Source of the DNA: Nocardioides sp. ChNu-153
GTDB lineage: Bacteria > Actinomycetota > Actinomycetes > Propionibacteriales > Nocardioidaceae
Direction of reading: 5' to 3'
Assembly (NCBI RefSeq): GCF_030466625.1
Contig: NZ_JADEVT010000002.1
Span: 1 to 64,000, forward strand
Length of the DNA stretch: 64,000 nucleotides
The stretch's first letter is position 1; every line of letters starts with the position of its first letter. The notes beneath the pieces are model-generated. The model saw only the letters and a list, made by a program, of their open reading frames with translations. It was not told the origin of the DNA and did not search any database. A program made the translations under genes and the position numbers. Positions 8,382 through 18,137 of the stretch are shown here, in pieces.

Positions 8382-8872
8382 ACGACCGCGCCGTCGTCCC
8401 CGTCGCCGTCGACGCGCTGCGTGGGCATCGAGGCCACGAGGAAGGCGAAGCCCCCGAGGAACCACACGACCATGAACGAGGAGACGACCGGCCACAGCAC
8501 GATGCCGAGCAGCAGCGTCAGCACCAGCAGCGCCGGCATGCCGAGCACCCCCACCCAGGCGAGGAGCCGGGGCGGCGACGGGCGGGGCAGCGGCGGGGGT
8601 GGTGGCGGGACGAACCGGTCCTCGAGCGGGTCGCGGACCGGCGCGGCCGGGACGTCGTCGGGCAGGTCGCCGGGCAGGTCGGCGAGGTCGTCGGTGAGGT
8701 CGTCCGGTCGCTCGTCCGGGCCCTCGCCCGGGCGCTCGACGGGGCTCGCGGTGCGGCCGGACCCGGGTCCGCCGGACGCGTCGGCGGGCCACGCGTCGTC
8801 GTCGATCTCGGCGCGGTCCCCGTAGTTCTCGACGATGGCCCGCCAGGCCTCGTCCTCGCTGCCGCGGTTCAC
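8378..8872 (-). CDS. Small membrane protein, conserved in the group, unknown function
   Basis: A 164-residue protein. The N-terminus MNRGSEDEAWRAIVENYGDRAEIDD is acidic and looks conserved. A long Asp/Pro/Gly-rich linker follows, and then two membrane helices near the C-terminus (ARLLAWVGVLGMPALLVLTLLLGIVLWPVV and VVWFLGGFAFLVASM). No catalytic motif is visible. It is convergent with the second ROK gene and lies about 19 nt after the esterase gene on the same strand, so it may be transcribed with it. Confidence 0.75.
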   Translation of the reverse strand: MNRGSEDEAWRAIVENYGDRAEIDDDAWPADASGGPGSGRTASPVERPGEGPDERPDDLTDDLADLPGDLPDDVPAAPVRDPLEDRFVPPPPPPLPRPSPPRLLAWVGVLGMPALLVLTLLLGIVLWPVVSSFMVVWFLGGFAFLVASMPTQRVDGDGDDGAVV

Positions 8873-8891
8873 CCGACGAGTGTAGGCACGC

Positions 8892-9662
8892 TCAGGCGGT
8901 GACGCGGGCGACGAACTCCGCGGACTCCTCGATGATGCGCTCCGCGTCGTGGTCGAGGGTGGCGACGTGGAAGCTGTGCTCGAGCACGCGCTCCTCCACC
9001 TGCGGCACGCGGGCCCGGATCAGCGCCCCCGACGACGGGTCCACGACCTTGTCGACCCGGGAGCGGAAGAGCAGGACCGGCGCCTGGACCCGCTCGAGCT
9101 CGGCCTGCACCGTGCGCCAGCCGCGGGTCATCGAGGCGAGCGCCCGCAGTGGGGTGCGGGCGTAGCCGTGCTCGTCGGCGCCGGGCTTGGCGATGTCGTT
9201 GCCGATGCCGGCCACCGACGGCACGAGGTGCTGCAGCACGGGCACGGCCTTCAGCTGCTTGTTCGTGGTCGTGACGGCGGGGTTGACCAGCACGACCCCG
9301 GCGACCTGCTCGGGGTGACGGGCGGCCAGCGACAGCACGAGCCCGCCGCCCATCGACAGGCCGCCGACCACCACGGCGTCGCAGGCGTCCGCGAGCGTGG
9401 TGAGGGTGCGCTCGAGGTGGCCGTGCCAGTCGGCCCACCCGGTGCGGTTCATCTCCTGCCAGGTCGTGCCGTGCCCGGGCAGCCGCGGCACCTCCACGGC
9501 GTACCCGCGCTCGGCCAGCGCCTCGCCCCACGGCCGCATCGAGGCGGGGGAGCCGGTGAAGCCGTGGCTGAGCAGCACGCCGACGCGGCGCCCACCCGTG
9601 AGGTCGGGACGGGCGGGCGCGGAGAAGGGGTGCGCGAGCGGGTGGATGGCCATGGCGGGCAT
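8892..9662 (-). CDS. Alpha/beta hydrolase (carboxylesterase / monoacylglycerol-lipase type)
   Basis: A 256-residue single-domain alpha/beta hydrolase similar to Est30-type carboxylesterases. SHGFTGSP is the oxyanion-hole loop, GLSMGGG holds the nucleophile Ser, and the acid residue lies in RSRVDKVVDP. The probable catalytic His is in LEHSFHVATLDHD. It is predicted to be cytosolic with no signal peptide. The start is uncertain between two ATGs three codons apart (9662 or 9653); neither has a good ribosome site. A lysophospholipid acyltransferase lies divergently 94 nt away, so a lipid substrate is plausible. Confidence 0.85.
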   Translation of the reverse strand: MPAMAIHPLAHPFSAPARPDLTGGRRVGVLLSHGFTGSPASMRPWGEALAERGYAVEVPRLPGHGTTWQEMNRTGWADWHGHLERTLTTLADACDAVVVGGLSMGGGLVLSLAARHPEQVAGVVLVNPAVTTTNKQLKAVPVLQHLVPSVAGIGNDIAKPGADEHGYARTPLRALASMTRGWRTVQAELERVQAPVLLFRSRVDKVVDPSSGALIRARVPQVEERVLEHSFHVATLDHDAERIIEESAEFVARVTA

Positions 9663-9756
9663 TCTGCACCGGGCCCCGCAGGGTCTAGGGTTCGACTCGG
9701 TCGTGTCGCGGGCGGACCGCGGGCAGGCGGCGGCCCGGTCCGGAGGAGGTCTGACG

Positions 9757-10497
9757 GTGTTCTACTGGTTCCTGAAGCTCGTGGCCCTGGGGCCCCTGCT
9801 GCGCGTCGTCTTCCGGCCCCGCAGCGACGGCCTCGAGAACGTGCCCGCCGAGGGTCCCGCGATCCTCGCGAGCAACCACCTGTCCTACGCCGACTGGCTC
9901 TTCATGCCGCTCGTCCTGTCGCGCCGCGTCAGCTACGTCGCGAAGTCGGAGTACTTCACGGGCCGCGGCGTCAAGGGCCGGCTGCAGCGCACCTTCTTCT
10001 CGGGCGCCGGGCAGATCCCCATCGACCGCTCCGGCGCCAACGCCGCCGAGGGCGCGCTGACGTCCGCCAAGGCGGTGCTGGGCCGCGGCGAGCTGTTCGG
10101 CATCTTCCCGGAGGGCACCCGCTCCCACGACGGCCGCCTCTACCGGGGCAAGGTGGGCGTGGCCCGCCTCGCGCTGGAGACCGGGGTGCCCGTCGTCCCC
10201 GTCGCCGTCGTCGACACCGACACCGTGGCCCCTCCCGGCAAGAAGTTCGGCCGCATGGCGCGACCGACCGTCCGCTTCGGCGCCCCGCTCGACTTCTCCC
10301 GCTACGAGGGCATGTCCGGCGACCGCTACATCCTGCGCTCGGTCACCGACGAGATCATGTACGCGATCATGGAGCTGTCCGGCCAGGAGTACGTCGACGT
10401 CTACGCCAGCCGGGCGAAGGCCGACGCCAAGAAGTCGGACGCCTCCGACGCGTCGGCGGCCGACCGGGGCGCCCCCGAGGACCGCAAGGCCTCCTGA
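9757..10497 (+). CDS. plsC: PlsC-type 1-acylglycerol-3-phosphate acyltransferase
   Basis: A 246-residue acyltransferase with one N-terminal membrane helix (FYWFLKLVALGPLLRVVF). SNHLSYADWLFMPL is an NHxxxxD block I, with Ser preceding Asn. IPIDRSGANAAEGAL is block II and FPEGTRSHDGRLYRGKVGVARL is block III. It transfers an acyl group to lysophosphatidate in membrane phospholipid synthesis, although actinobacterial paralogues vary in substrate. The GTG was chosen because GGAGGAGG lies 7 nt upstream; the frame is open for 360 nt further 5' but that part overlaps the divergent esterase. The charged tail (AKADAKKSDASDAS) is low complexity. Confidence 0.9.
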   Translation: MFYWFLKLVALGPLLRVVFRPRSDGLENVPAEGPAILASNHLSYADWLFMPLVLSRRVSYVAKSEYFTGRGVKGRLQRTFFSGAGQIPIDRSGANAAEGALTSAKAVLGRGELFGIFPEGTRSHDGRLYRGKVGVARLALETGVPVVPVAVVDTDTVAPPGKKFGRMARPTVRFGAPLDFSRYEGMSGDRYILRSVTDEIMYAIMELSGQEYVDVYASRAKADAKKSDASDASAADRGAPEDRKAS

Positions 10498-10501
10498 CCC
10501 C

Positions 10502-11680
10502 GTGGCGGGCCGACTCCGCATCCTCCCGCCGGGCTGGCGCGACGCCGCCGCCGTCGCGGTCGAGGACCGCATGTTCCGTGCGCTCGCGGTGCTGCGGGTC
10601 GTGCTGCTCGTCAACGCCGTCGCCCTGAACGTGGTGCGGCGCGACAACGCCCAGGTCGCGTGGGGCCTGTGGGCGTGCCTGCTGCTCATGGTCGGGTGGA
10701 CCGGCGTGGCTCTGTGGGGGTACGCCGTGCCCGCGCGGCGCCGCGCGCCCCTGCTCGTGCTCGACCTGGCGGTGACCGCCGCCCTCCTGCTGCTCAGCCT
10801 GCCCGTGAAGGGCGAGGGCCTGCGGGCCACGATCCCCGGCTTCTGGATCATGGGGGCGCTGCTCGCCTGGGCGGTCCACTGGCGCTGGCGCGGGGGCCTC
10901 GTCGCCGCTGTCGTGCTCATCGCGGCCGACGTGTCGGTGCGCCAGGAGCTGAGCCAGACGAACTACGGCCACCTCTTCCTCATCGGCATCGGGGCGCCGC
11001 TGGTGGGCTACCTGTGCGAGTCGCTGCAGCGCATGGCCGCCGAGCGCGACCGCGCCGAGCGCGTCGCCGCCGCCGCCGCGGAGCGCGCCCGGCTCGCGCG
11101 CGCCGTGCACGACGGCGTGCTGCAGGTGCTCGCGCTGACCCAGCGTCGCGGCGCCGACCTGGGTCCGGGCGGTGCGGAGCTGGCCCGGCTCGCGGGCGAG
11201 CAGGAGGCGGCGCTGCGGGCCCTCATCCGCCAGCAGGACACCCTGGCGACGCCGGACGCCGGCGCCCCGGACGAGGTCGACCTCGCCGGCGCGGTGGAGG
11301 AGCTGGGCCACCGCGACCGCCCCCGGGTCGCGGTCGTGACCCCCGGCGTACCGGTGCTGCTCCCGGCCGACGTGGTGGCCGAGCTGGTCGCGGCGGCGGG
11401 GGCCTGCCTCGACAACGTGGCGGTGCACGTCGGCGACGACGCCCCGGCCTGGCTGCTGCTGGAGGACCTCGGGGACGCGGTCGTGCTCACGGTGCGCGAC
11501 GAGGGCCCCGGCATCCCCGCCGGACGGCTGGCCGAGGCCGAGGCCGCGGGCCGCCTCGGGGTCTCCGGCTCGGTGCGGGGGCGCCTGGCCGACCTGGGGG
11601 GTACGGCGGAGCTCGCCACGGGCTCGTTCGGCACGGAGTGGGAGCTCACCGTGCCGCGGTCGGGGAAGGTGGCGTCGTGA
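10502..11680 (+). CDS. macS: MacS-like sensor histidine kinase (DUF5931 + HATPase)
   Basis: A 392-residue membrane kinase. Residues 1-170 are the multi-helix DUF5931-type sensor (LRVVLLVNAVALNVVRR, WACLLLMVGWTGVALWGYAV and further helices). The H box is ARLARAVHDGVLQVLAL, with His as the phosphoacceptor, the N box is ACLDNVAVHVGDDA, and VRDEGPGIPAG is the G1 box. This is the NarL-partner type of kinase. In Streptomyces MacS pairs with the regulator MacR downstream. Here the next gene is a flavin-reductase-like protein and no response regulator lies nearby. The GTG start is 4 nt after plsC. Confidence 0.85.
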   Translation: MAGRLRILPPGWRDAAAVAVEDRMFRALAVLRVVLLVNAVALNVVRRDNAQVAWGLWACLLLMVGWTGVALWGYAVPARRRAPLLVLDLAVTAALLLLSLPVKGEGLRATIPGFWIMGALLAWAVHWRWRGGLVAAVVLIAADVSVRQELSQTNYGHLFLIGIGAPLVGYLCESLQRMAAERDRAERVAAAAAERARLARAVHDGVLQVLALTQRRGADLGPGGAELARLAGEQEAALRALIRQQDTLATPDAGAPDEVDLAGAVEELGHRDRPRVAVVTPGVPVLLPADVVAELVAAAGACLDNVAVHVGDDAPAWLLLEDLGDAVVLTVRDEGPGIPAGRLAEAEAAGRLGVSGSVRGRLADLGGTAELATGSFGTEWELTVPRSGKVAS

Positions 11681-12228
11681 CGATCCACACCACCCACCCG
11701 TTCGCCGACCCCGAGCCGGGACGCGACCCCGTCCGCCGTCTCCGCGGGCGCCTCGGCGGCGCCGTGACGCTGTGGACCGCGGGGGAGGGCGCGACGCGGG
11801 CCGGCCTGACGGTCAGCTCGCTGATGGTCGCCCACGGCGAGCCCGGGCGGGTGCTGGCCCTGCTCGACCCCGACGCGGACCACACCGACGCGCTGGAGGA
11901 GACCGGGCGCGCCGTGGTGCAGCTGCTGCGCTGGCGCCACCGCGACCTCGCCGAGGTGTTCGCCGGGCTCGCCCCCGCGCCCGGGGGCCCCTTCCGGCAG
12001 GCGACGTTCACCCCCACCGCGTGGGGGCCGCTCCTCGACGGCGTCGAGGGCTGGGCTGGGGTGCGGCTCGAGTCGGCCACCGACGTCGGCTGGGCGCGCC
12101 TCGTGACCTGCGTGGTGGAGGAGGCCCACCTCGAGCCCGCGCCGGACGCCGCCGCGGCGGCCGGTGACGCGTCCGCGGCCGCCGACGCCCCGCTGGTCCA
12201 CCGCCGCGGCCGCTACGGCCGCGGCTGA
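11677..12228 (+). CDS. Flavin-reductase-like FMN-binding domain protein
   Basis: A 183-residue protein with the split-barrel flavin-reductase pattern VTLWTAGEGATRAGLTVSSLMVAHGEP. Such domains bind FMN or reduce flavin with NAD(P)H. The C-terminal 40 residues are Ala-rich and end in a basic RRGRYGRG tail. Its start overlaps the kinase stop (GTGA), so the flavoprotein and MacS-like kinase are translated together. A redox role linked to the sensor is an inference from that coupling. No regulator gene follows. Confidence 0.75.
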   Translation: MTIHTTHPFADPEPGRDPVRRLRGRLGGAVTLWTAGEGATRAGLTVSSLMVAHGEPGRVLALLDPDADHTDALEETGRAVVQLLRWRHRDLAEVFAGLAPAPGGPFRQATFTPTAWGPLLDGVEGWAGVRLESATDVGWARLVTCVVEEAHLEPAPDAAAAAGDASAAADAPLVHRRGRYGRG

Positions 12229-12313
12229 CGCGCAGGTCCCGCCGAGGACGGGCCGGAGATCTCCGCCCCGCAGCGGGTTCCGCCGCCCCGGCGCCCGTGC
12301 TCGACTGGGCCGC

Positions 12314-13297
12314 ATGGCTTCCTCTCGGGACGGACGACCTGACTACTCGGCGCCGCGCGGCGGGCCCGGCCTGCAGCGCGCGCTCCTGACGCTGCTGGCG
12401 CCCCTGCTCGCCCTGGCGCTGCTCACCGGCGCGCCGGGCGCAGCGCACGCGGCGTACCCGACCCTGACGACGGGGTCGAGCGGCCCCGACGTCACGGCGG
12501 TGCAGCACCTGCTGACCCACCACGGCCGGGCGACGGCGGCCGACGGGCAGTACGGCTCGGGCACGCGGGCCGCGGTGACCGCGTTCCAGGCCGACCGCGG
12601 CCTCACCGCCGACGGGATCGCCGGGCCCCGGACCATCGGGGCGCTCGTCGTCACGCTGCGCGAGGGCGACCGCGGGCCCGCGGTGCAGGCCCTCCAGACG
12701 CTGCTGAACGCCCGGGGCGCGGCGCTGAGCGCCGACGGCGACCTCGGACCGGCGACGGCCGCGGCCGTGCGCGCGTTCCAGTCCGCCCGCGGCCTCGCCG
12801 TCGACGGGGTCGCCGGGCCGCAGACGTGGGACGCGCTCTTCGGCTCCGGCGGGACGCAGCCGCCCGGGTCGTCGTACGACTCCCTGTCGGAGGCGCAGAA
12901 GGCCAACGCCCGCACCATCATCGCGGTCGGCAAGGGCGCCGGCGTGCCCGAGCGCGGCTGGGTCGTCGCGCTCGCCACCGCCTTGCAGGAGTCCACCCTC
13001 GTCAACGTCGACTTCGGCGACCGCGACTCCCTCGGCCTGTTCCAGCAGCGCCCGTCGCAGGGCTGGGGCAGCGAGGCGCAGGTGCAGGACCCGGTGCTCG
13101 CCTCGAAGGCGTTCTACGGCGTCGCCGTCCACACCCCGAACCCGGGGCTGCTGGACGTCGCGGGGTGGCAGTCGATGACGATCACCCAGGGCGCCCAGGC
13201 GGTGCAGCGCTCGGCCTACCCCGACGCGTACGCGCGGTGGGAGACGCTGGCGCGCGACCTCGTCGCCCGCGAGGGCGGGGTCGCGCCGATCGGCTGA
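12314..13297 (+). CDS. Secreted protein with two peptidoglycan-binding domains and a lysozyme-like C-terminus
   Basis: A 327-residue exported protein. The signal peptide runs from a charged start to [19 protein letters not shown], with cleavage probably after AHA. Two PG_binding_1 repeats follow ([17 protein letters not shown]... and [17 protein letters not shown]..., each ending in GIAGPRT or GVAGPQT). The C-terminal part (about residues 205-325) contains [32 protein letters not shown], the Glu-containing pattern of actinobacterial transglycosylase-like proteins. It probably binds and cleaves cell-wall glycan. The ATG gives an intact signal peptide; an in-frame upstream extension would bury it. 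Confidence 0.85.
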   Translation: MASSRDGRPDYSAPRGGPGLQRALLTLLAPLLALALLTGAPGAAHAAYPTLTTGSSGPDVTAVQHLLTHHGRATAADGQYGSGTRAAVTAFQADRGLTADGIAGPRTIGALVVTLREGDRGPAVQALQTLLNARGAALSADGDLGPATAAAVRAFQSARGLAVDGVAGPQTWDALFGSGGTQPPGSSYDSLSEAQKANARTIIAVGKGAGVPERGWVVALATALQESTLVNVDFGDRDSLGLFQQRPSQGWGSEAQVQDPVLASKAFYGVAVHTPNPGLLDVAGWQSMTITQGAQAVQRSAYPDAYARWETLARDLVAREGGVAPIG

Positions 13298-13346
13298 GGC
13301 GCGCGGTCTGGCCCGTGAGGAGGGTGGGCGCCCGGACGCCGCGTCG

Positions 13347-13352
13347 TACGCT
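13347..13352 (+). promoter_or_regulatory. -10 hexamer of a probable leaderless promoter (selO)
   Basis: TACGCT ends 7 nt before the GTG of selO, and no separate ribosome site is possible in that space. This is the geometry of actinobacterial leaderless transcripts. Confidence 0.5.
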
Positions 13353-13359
13353 GGGAGAG

Positions 13360-14817
13360 GTGACCACCACGACGGCCCTGCCCACCCTCGGCGACCGCTT
13401 CGCGCGAGCCCTCCCGGAGCTCGCGGTCGACTGGCGGGCCGAGGAGGCCCCCGACCCGAGGCTGCTCGTGCTCAACGAGCCGCTGGCCCGCCGGCTGGGC
13501 CTCGACCCCGACGTGCTGCGCAGCCCCGAGGGCGTGCGCCTCCTCGTCGGCAACCTCGTCCCCGAGGGCGCCCACCCCGTGGCCCAGGGGTACGCCGGCC
13601 ACCAGTTCGGCGGGTTCTCCCCGCGCCTCGGTGACGGACGGGCGCTCCTGCTCGGCGACCTGGCGGACGTCGAGGGCCGCCGGTTCGACCTCCACCTCAA
13701 GGGATCGGGGCGGACCCCTTTCGCCCGCGGCGGCGACGGTCGCGCGGTGGTCGGCCCGATGCTGCGCGAGCACGTGGTGAGCGAGGCCATGCACGCGCTC
13801 GGCATCCCCACCACCCGCTCGCTGGCGGTCACCGCGACGGGACGGCGGGTGCAGCGCGAGACGGTGCTGCCGGGCGCGGTCCTCGCCCGCGTGGCCAGCA
13901 GCCACCTGCGGGTCGGCAGCTTCCAGCACGCGCGGGCGAGCGGCGACCCCGACCTGCTGCGCCGCCTCGCCGACCACGCCATCGAGGTCCACCACCCGGA
14001 GCTGGCGGGCGCCGAGGAGCCGTACGCCGCCCTGTTCTCGGCGGTCGTCGCGGCGCAGGCGCAGCTCGTCGCGCGCTGGATGCTCGTCGGCTTCGTGCAC
14101 GGCGTGATGAACACCGACAACGTGACGATCTCGGGCGAGACCATCGACTACGGGCCGTGCGCGTTCATGGACGCCTACGACCCGGCCACCGTGTTCAGCT
14201 CGATCGACAGCGGCGGCCGCTACGCCTACGGCAACCAGCCGGCCGTCGCGCAGTGGAACCTGGCCCGGTTCGCCGAGGCGCTCCTGCCGCTGCTGGACAC
14301 CGACGAGGAGGCGGCCATCGCCCGGGCCACCGACCTGCTCGGCGGCTTCGCGACGGCGTACGTCGCGGCCTGGGCGGGCGGGATGCGCGACAAGCTGGGC
14401 CTGCCCGCCGGCCTCGGCGACGCGGAGACGATGGACCTCGCGGAGGGCCTGCTCGAGGTGCTGCGCTCCGGGCGGGTCGACTGGACGACGGCGTTCCGGG
14501 CGCTGGGCCGCGCCGCGCGGGGTGACGTCGAGGCGGTGCGCGCGCTCGTGCTGGACCTGCCCGAGGTCGACGCCTGGCTGGAGCGGTGGCGCGCGCTGGA
14601 GCCGGACGCGGACCGGATGGACCGCGTCAACCCCGTCTACGTGCCCCGCAACCACCTCGTCGAGGAGGCCCTCGCGGCGGCCACGGACGGCGACCTCGCC
14701 CCGCTCGAGCGGCTGCTCGAGGTCCTGGCGGCGCCGTACGACGAGCGGCCCGGCCTGGAGCGGTACGCCGAGCCCGGCCCCGACGCGGGCGACTACCAGA
14801 CCTTCTGCGGCACCTGA
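13360..14817 (+). CDS. selO: SelO/YdiU-family protein adenylyltransferase
   Basis: A 485-residue pseudokinase-fold enzyme that transfers AMP to protein hydroxyl groups; family members protect cells from oxidative stress. Signature segments are [57 protein letters not shown] and [26 protein letters not shown]. The last holds the metal-binding Asn/Asp residues. The length is typical of the family. The gene probably starts at the GTG without a leader. It stands alone, with a secreted wall protein before it and adnA after it. Confidence 0.93.
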   Translation: MTTTTALPTLGDRFARALPELAVDWRAEEAPDPRLLVLNEPLARRLGLDPDVLRSPEGVRLLVGNLVPEGAHPVAQGYAGHQFGGFSPRLGDGRALLLGDLADVEGRRFDLHLKGSGRTPFARGGDGRAVVGPMLREHVVSEAMHALGIPTTRSLAVTATGRRVQRETVLPGAVLARVASSHLRVGSFQHARASGDPDLLRRLADHAIEVHHPELAGAEEPYAALFSAVVAAQAQLVARWMLVGFVHGVMNTDNVTISGETIDYGPCAFMDAYDPATVFSSIDSGGRYAYGNQPAVAQWNLARFAEALLPLLDTDEEAAIARATDLLGGFATAYVAAWAGGMRDKLGLPAGLGDAETMDLAEGLLEVLRSGRVDWTTAFRALGRAARGDVEAVRALVLDLPEVDAWLERWRALEPDADRMDRVNPVYVPRNHLVEEALAAATDGDLAPLERLLEVLAAPYDERPGLERYAEPGPDAGDYQTFCGT

Positions 14818-14855
14818 GCCCGGAGCTGTCGGTGGGCCGTGCTGGGATGGTCGGC

Positions 14856-17800
14856 ATGGCAGTCGCAGGGTCGGTCGCAGGGTCGGTCGCGGGTCCGGCG
14901 TACCAGCTGGTGCGCCCGCAGGACGACGTCGTGGTGCCCAGGCTCGACGCGCACCAGCAGCGCGTCGTCGACCACCCGGGCGGGCCGCTGCTCGTGCTCG
15001 CCGGGCCGGGCACGGGCAAGACGACGACGCTGGTCGAGGCGATCGTCGACCGGGTGGAGAACCGGGGCGCCGACCCCTCGTCCGTGCTCGCCCTCACCTT
15101 CTCGCGCAAGGCGGCGGAGCAGCTGCGCGACCGCGTGACGGCCCGCCTCGGCCGGACGACCGAGGCGGCGCTCTGCTCGACCGTGCACTCGTTCGCCTAC
15201 GGCCTCGTGCGCCGCTACTCGCCGCCGGAGCTGTACGCCGCGCCCCTGCGCCTGCTGTCGGCCCCGGAGCAGGACGTCGTGCTCGCCGAGCTGCTGACGG
15301 ACGCGCCGGAGTCGGTGCGCTGGCCCGACGCGCTGCGCCGCGCGGTCGGCACCCGCGGCTTCGCCCGCGAGGTCCACCACGTGCTGGCGCGCGCCCGCGA
15401 GAAGGGGCTGAGCGCGGACGAGCTGGTCGAGCTGGGCGAGCGCTCCGCCGCCCCCGAGCTCGTCGCCGCCGGGGCGTTCCTGGGGCAGTACCTCACGATC
15501 CTCGACCACACCGGTGCGATCGACTACGCCGACCTGGTGCGGCGCGCCGTGATCGAGGCCGAGGACCACCGCGACGAGCTGCGGGAGCGGTACTCGTGCC
15601 TGTTCGTGGACGAGTACCAGGACACCGACCCCGGCCAGGTGGAGCTGCTCCGCGCCCTCGCCGGCGACGGGCGGGACCTGGTGGCCGTGGGCGACCCCCA
15701 CCAGTCCATCTACGGCTTCCGGGGCGCCGACGTGCGCGGCATCCTCGAGTTCCCCCGGGCGTTCCCGCAGGCCGACGGCTCGCCGGCCCCGGTCGCGGTG
15801 CTGGCCACGACCCGTCGCTTCGGCCCGCGGGTGCTCCGCACGGCCACGGCGGTCGCCTCGCGGCTCTCGCTCGCGGGCAGCATCGACCCGGTGGCCCGGG
15901 AGGTATTCAGCGCGCCGGTGACCGCGCCCGGGGCGCCGCGCGACCGCGTCGAGGTCCTGACCTTCGACACGGAGCGGGCCGAGGCCGAGCACCTGGCCGA
16001 CCTGCTGCGCCGGGCCCACCTCGAGGACGGGGTGGCGTGGGGCGACATGGCGGTGCTGGCCCGCTCGGGCCGGGCGACGCTGCCGGCCCTGCGGCGCTCG
16101 CTGTCCGCGGCCGGGGTGCCGGTCGAGGTGGCGGCCGACGAGCTCCCGCTCGTTCGGGAGCCCGCCGTGGCACCTCTGCTCGACGCGCTGCGGACGGTCG
16201 TGCACCTCGACGTCACCGATCCCGAGGCGGAGTCGTTCGTCGACGCCGGCCAGGTGCAGGCGCTGCTCACGTCCCCGCTCGGCGGTCTCGACGCCACCGA
16301 GGTGCGCGCGCTGGCCCGCCACGTGCGGCTCGAGGAGCGGGCGCGCACCGCGGCGGACGGGGGTGCTCCGCGGCCCTCGGCCGACGTGCTGCGGGAGGCG
16401 GTGCTGGAGCCGGGGCGGCTCGACGACGCCGACGCGGCCGGCGTCGCGGGCGTGGCGAAGGCGCGGGCCCTCGGCGACCTCCTGCGGGCGGCGCGCGCCG
16501 TGGTGGACGGCGGCGGCACCGCGGAGGAGGCGCTGTGGGCCCTGTGGTCCGGCACGTCCTGGCCCGAGCGGCTGCGCCGGGGCACCACCCTGGGCGGCGC
16601 CGCGGCGCGGCGCGCCCACCGCGACCTCGACGCGGTCTGCGCCCTGTTCGAGGGCGCCGCCAAGATGGAGGAGCAGCGGGGCCACACCGGCGTGGGCTCG
16701 TTCCTCGACACCCTGGTGGCGCAGGAGATCCCGTCCGACACCCTCGCGGAGCGGGGCGTGCGCGGCGACGCGGTGCGCCTCCTCACCGCTCACCGCTCCA
16801 AGGGCCTGGAGTGGCGCCTCGTGGTCGTGGCCCACGTGCAGGAGGAGACGTGGCCCGACCTGCGCCGCCGGGTGACCCTCCTCGGCGCCGACCGCATCGG
16901 AGGGCCGGGGGACGACCTGCTGCCGCCGCCGGGGGTGCGCGAGGCCCTGATGGAGGAGCGCCGCCTCTTCTACGTGGCCTGCACCCGCGCCCGGGAGCGC
17001 CTCGTGGTCACCGCGGTGCGCTCCCCGGAGGACGACGGGGAGCAGCCCTCGCGCTTCCTCGCCGAGACGGGCGTCGACCCGGTCCACCGGGTGGGGCGGC
17101 CGACCCGGCCGTTGTCGATGACTGGCGTGGTCGCCCACCTGCGCCGCACCGTCGCCGACCCCGAGCGCCCGGAGGAGGTGCGCCGGGCCGCCGCCCGCCG
17201 GCTGGCGGCGCTGGCCTCGGCCCGCGACGTCGAGGGGCGCCCGCTGGTGCGCGCGGCCGACCCGGGCACGTGGTGGGGCACCCGCGGCCTGACGTTCGCG
17301 GAGACCCCGGTGCGCCCGGCCGACCAGCCGCTGCGCATCTCGGCGAGCACGCTCAGCTCCATCCTCGTCTGCCCCCTGCGCTGGTTCCTCGAGCGCGAGG
17401 CGGGCGGCAGCCAGGTCAGCAGCGCCTCCCAGGGCTTCGGCCTCGTCCTCCACGCGCTAGCGGAGCGCGTCGCGACGGGGGAGCTGCCCGGCGACCCGGC
17501 CGCCGTGGACGACCTCATTGCCCACGTGGACGAGGTGTGGCCCCAGATGTCCTTCCGCACCCCGTGGTCCGGCGCCCGGGAGCGGGCCGAGGCGCGGGCC
17601 GCGTTGCTGCGGTTCCTGCGGTGGCACACCCGGCCCGAGGCGCGGCGCGTGCTCGGTGTCGAGCAGCACCTGCGTGCGGAGCTGCGCCTGGACGACGGCG
17701 AGCGCATCGTCCTCAACGGCTTCGCCGACCGCCTGGAGATCGACGACCAGCACCGCGTCGTGGTGGTCGACCTCAAGACGGGGAAGTACCCGCCGACCGG

Positions 17801-18137
17801 CGCCGAGGTGGCCGAGCACCCGCAGCTGGGGCTCTACCAGCTGGCGGTCGAGCTGGGCGCCGCCGACGAGCTGCTGCCCCCGGAGCACCGCCCCGCCCGT
17901 TCCGGCGGCGCCGAGCTGGTGCAGCTGCGCAAGGAGACGCGGGGCAGCGTCAAGGTGCAGGCCCAGCCGCCACAGGAGGCCGACGCGACGGGCCGTCGGC
18001 TCGTCGAGCAGCAGCTGGCGCTCGCCGCCCGCGTCGTGCGCGGGGAGTCGTTCGGGGCCCGCGCCGGCGGTCACTGCGACACGTGCGCCTTCGTCGCCAC
18101 GTGTCCCGCCACGGGCGCCGGGACGGTGCTGTCGTGA
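14856..18137 (+). CDS. adnA: AdnA, helicase-nuclease subunit with Fe-S nuclease domain
   Basis: A 1093-residue UvrD-like motor plus RecB-type nuclease. LAGPGTGKTTT is Walker A (about residue 50), FVDEYQDTDPGQ is motif II and VGDPHQSIYGFRG is motif III. LTAHRSKGLEW and RRLFYVACTRARERL are motifs V-VI. The C-terminal nuclease has VVVVDLKTGKYPP with the catalytic Asp/Lys, and cysteines at CPLRWFLE and CDTCAFVATC that fit the Fe-S cluster of mycobacterial AdnA. AdnAB resects double-strand breaks. Two ATGs (14847, 14856) are possible; neither has a clear ribosome site. Its stop overlaps the adnB start by 4 nt. Confidence 0.9.
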   Translation: MAVAGSVAGSVAGPAYQLVRPQDDVVVPRLDAHQQRVVDHPGGPLLVLAGPGTGKTTTLVEAIVDRVENRGADPSSVLALTFSRKAAEQLRDRVTARLGRTTEAALCSTVHSFAYGLVRRYSPPELYAAPLRLLSAPEQDVVLAELLTDAPESVRWPDALRRAVGTRGFAREVHHVLARAREKGLSADELVELGERSAAPELVAAGAFLGQYLTILDHTGAIDYADLVRRAVIEAEDHRDELRERYSCLFVDEYQDTDPGQVELLRALAGDGRDLVAVGDPHQSIYGFRGADVRGILEFPRAFPQADGSPAPVAVLATTRRFGPRVLRTATAVASRLSLAGSIDPVAREVFSAPVTAPGAPRDRVEVLTFDTERAEAEHLADLLRRAHLEDGVAWGDMAVLARSGRATLPALRRSLSAAGVPVEVAADELPLVREPAVAPLLDALRTVVHLDVTDPEAESFVDAGQVQALLTSPLGGLDATEVRALARHVRLEERARTAADGGAPRPSADVLREAVLEPGRLDDADAAGVAGVAKARALGDLLRAARAVVDGGGTAEEALWALWSGTSWPERLRRGTTLGGAAARRAHRDLDAVCALFEGAAKMEEQRGHTGVGSFLDTLVAQEIPSDTLAERGVRGDAVRLLTAHRSKGLEWRLVVVAHVQEETWPDLRRRVTLLGADRIGGPGDDLLPPPGVREALMEERRLFYVACTRARERLVVTAVRSPEDDGEQPSRFLAETGVDPVHRVGRPTRPLSMTGVVAHLRRTVADPERPEEVRRAAARRLAALASARDVEGRPLVRAADPGTWWGTRGLTFAETPVRPADQPLRISASTLSSILVCPLRWFLEREAGGSQVSSASQGFGLVLHALAERVATGELPGDPAAVDDLIAHVDEVWPQMSFRTPWSGARERAEARAALLRFLRWHTRPEARRVLGVEQHLRAELRLDDGERIVLNGFADRLEIDDQHRVVVVDLKTGKYPPTGAEVAEHPQLGLYQLAVELGAADELLPPEHRPARSGGAELVQLRKETRGSVKVQAQPPQEADATGRRLVEQQLALAARVVRGESFGARAGGHCDTCAFVATCPATGAGTVLS

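Noticed and set aside
9680..9720. An upstream start for the PlsC gene after a TAGGGT hexamer.
   Set aside because: The GTG at 9757 has an excellent ribosome site and fits the membrane-helix start of the family; upstream residues look non-coding.
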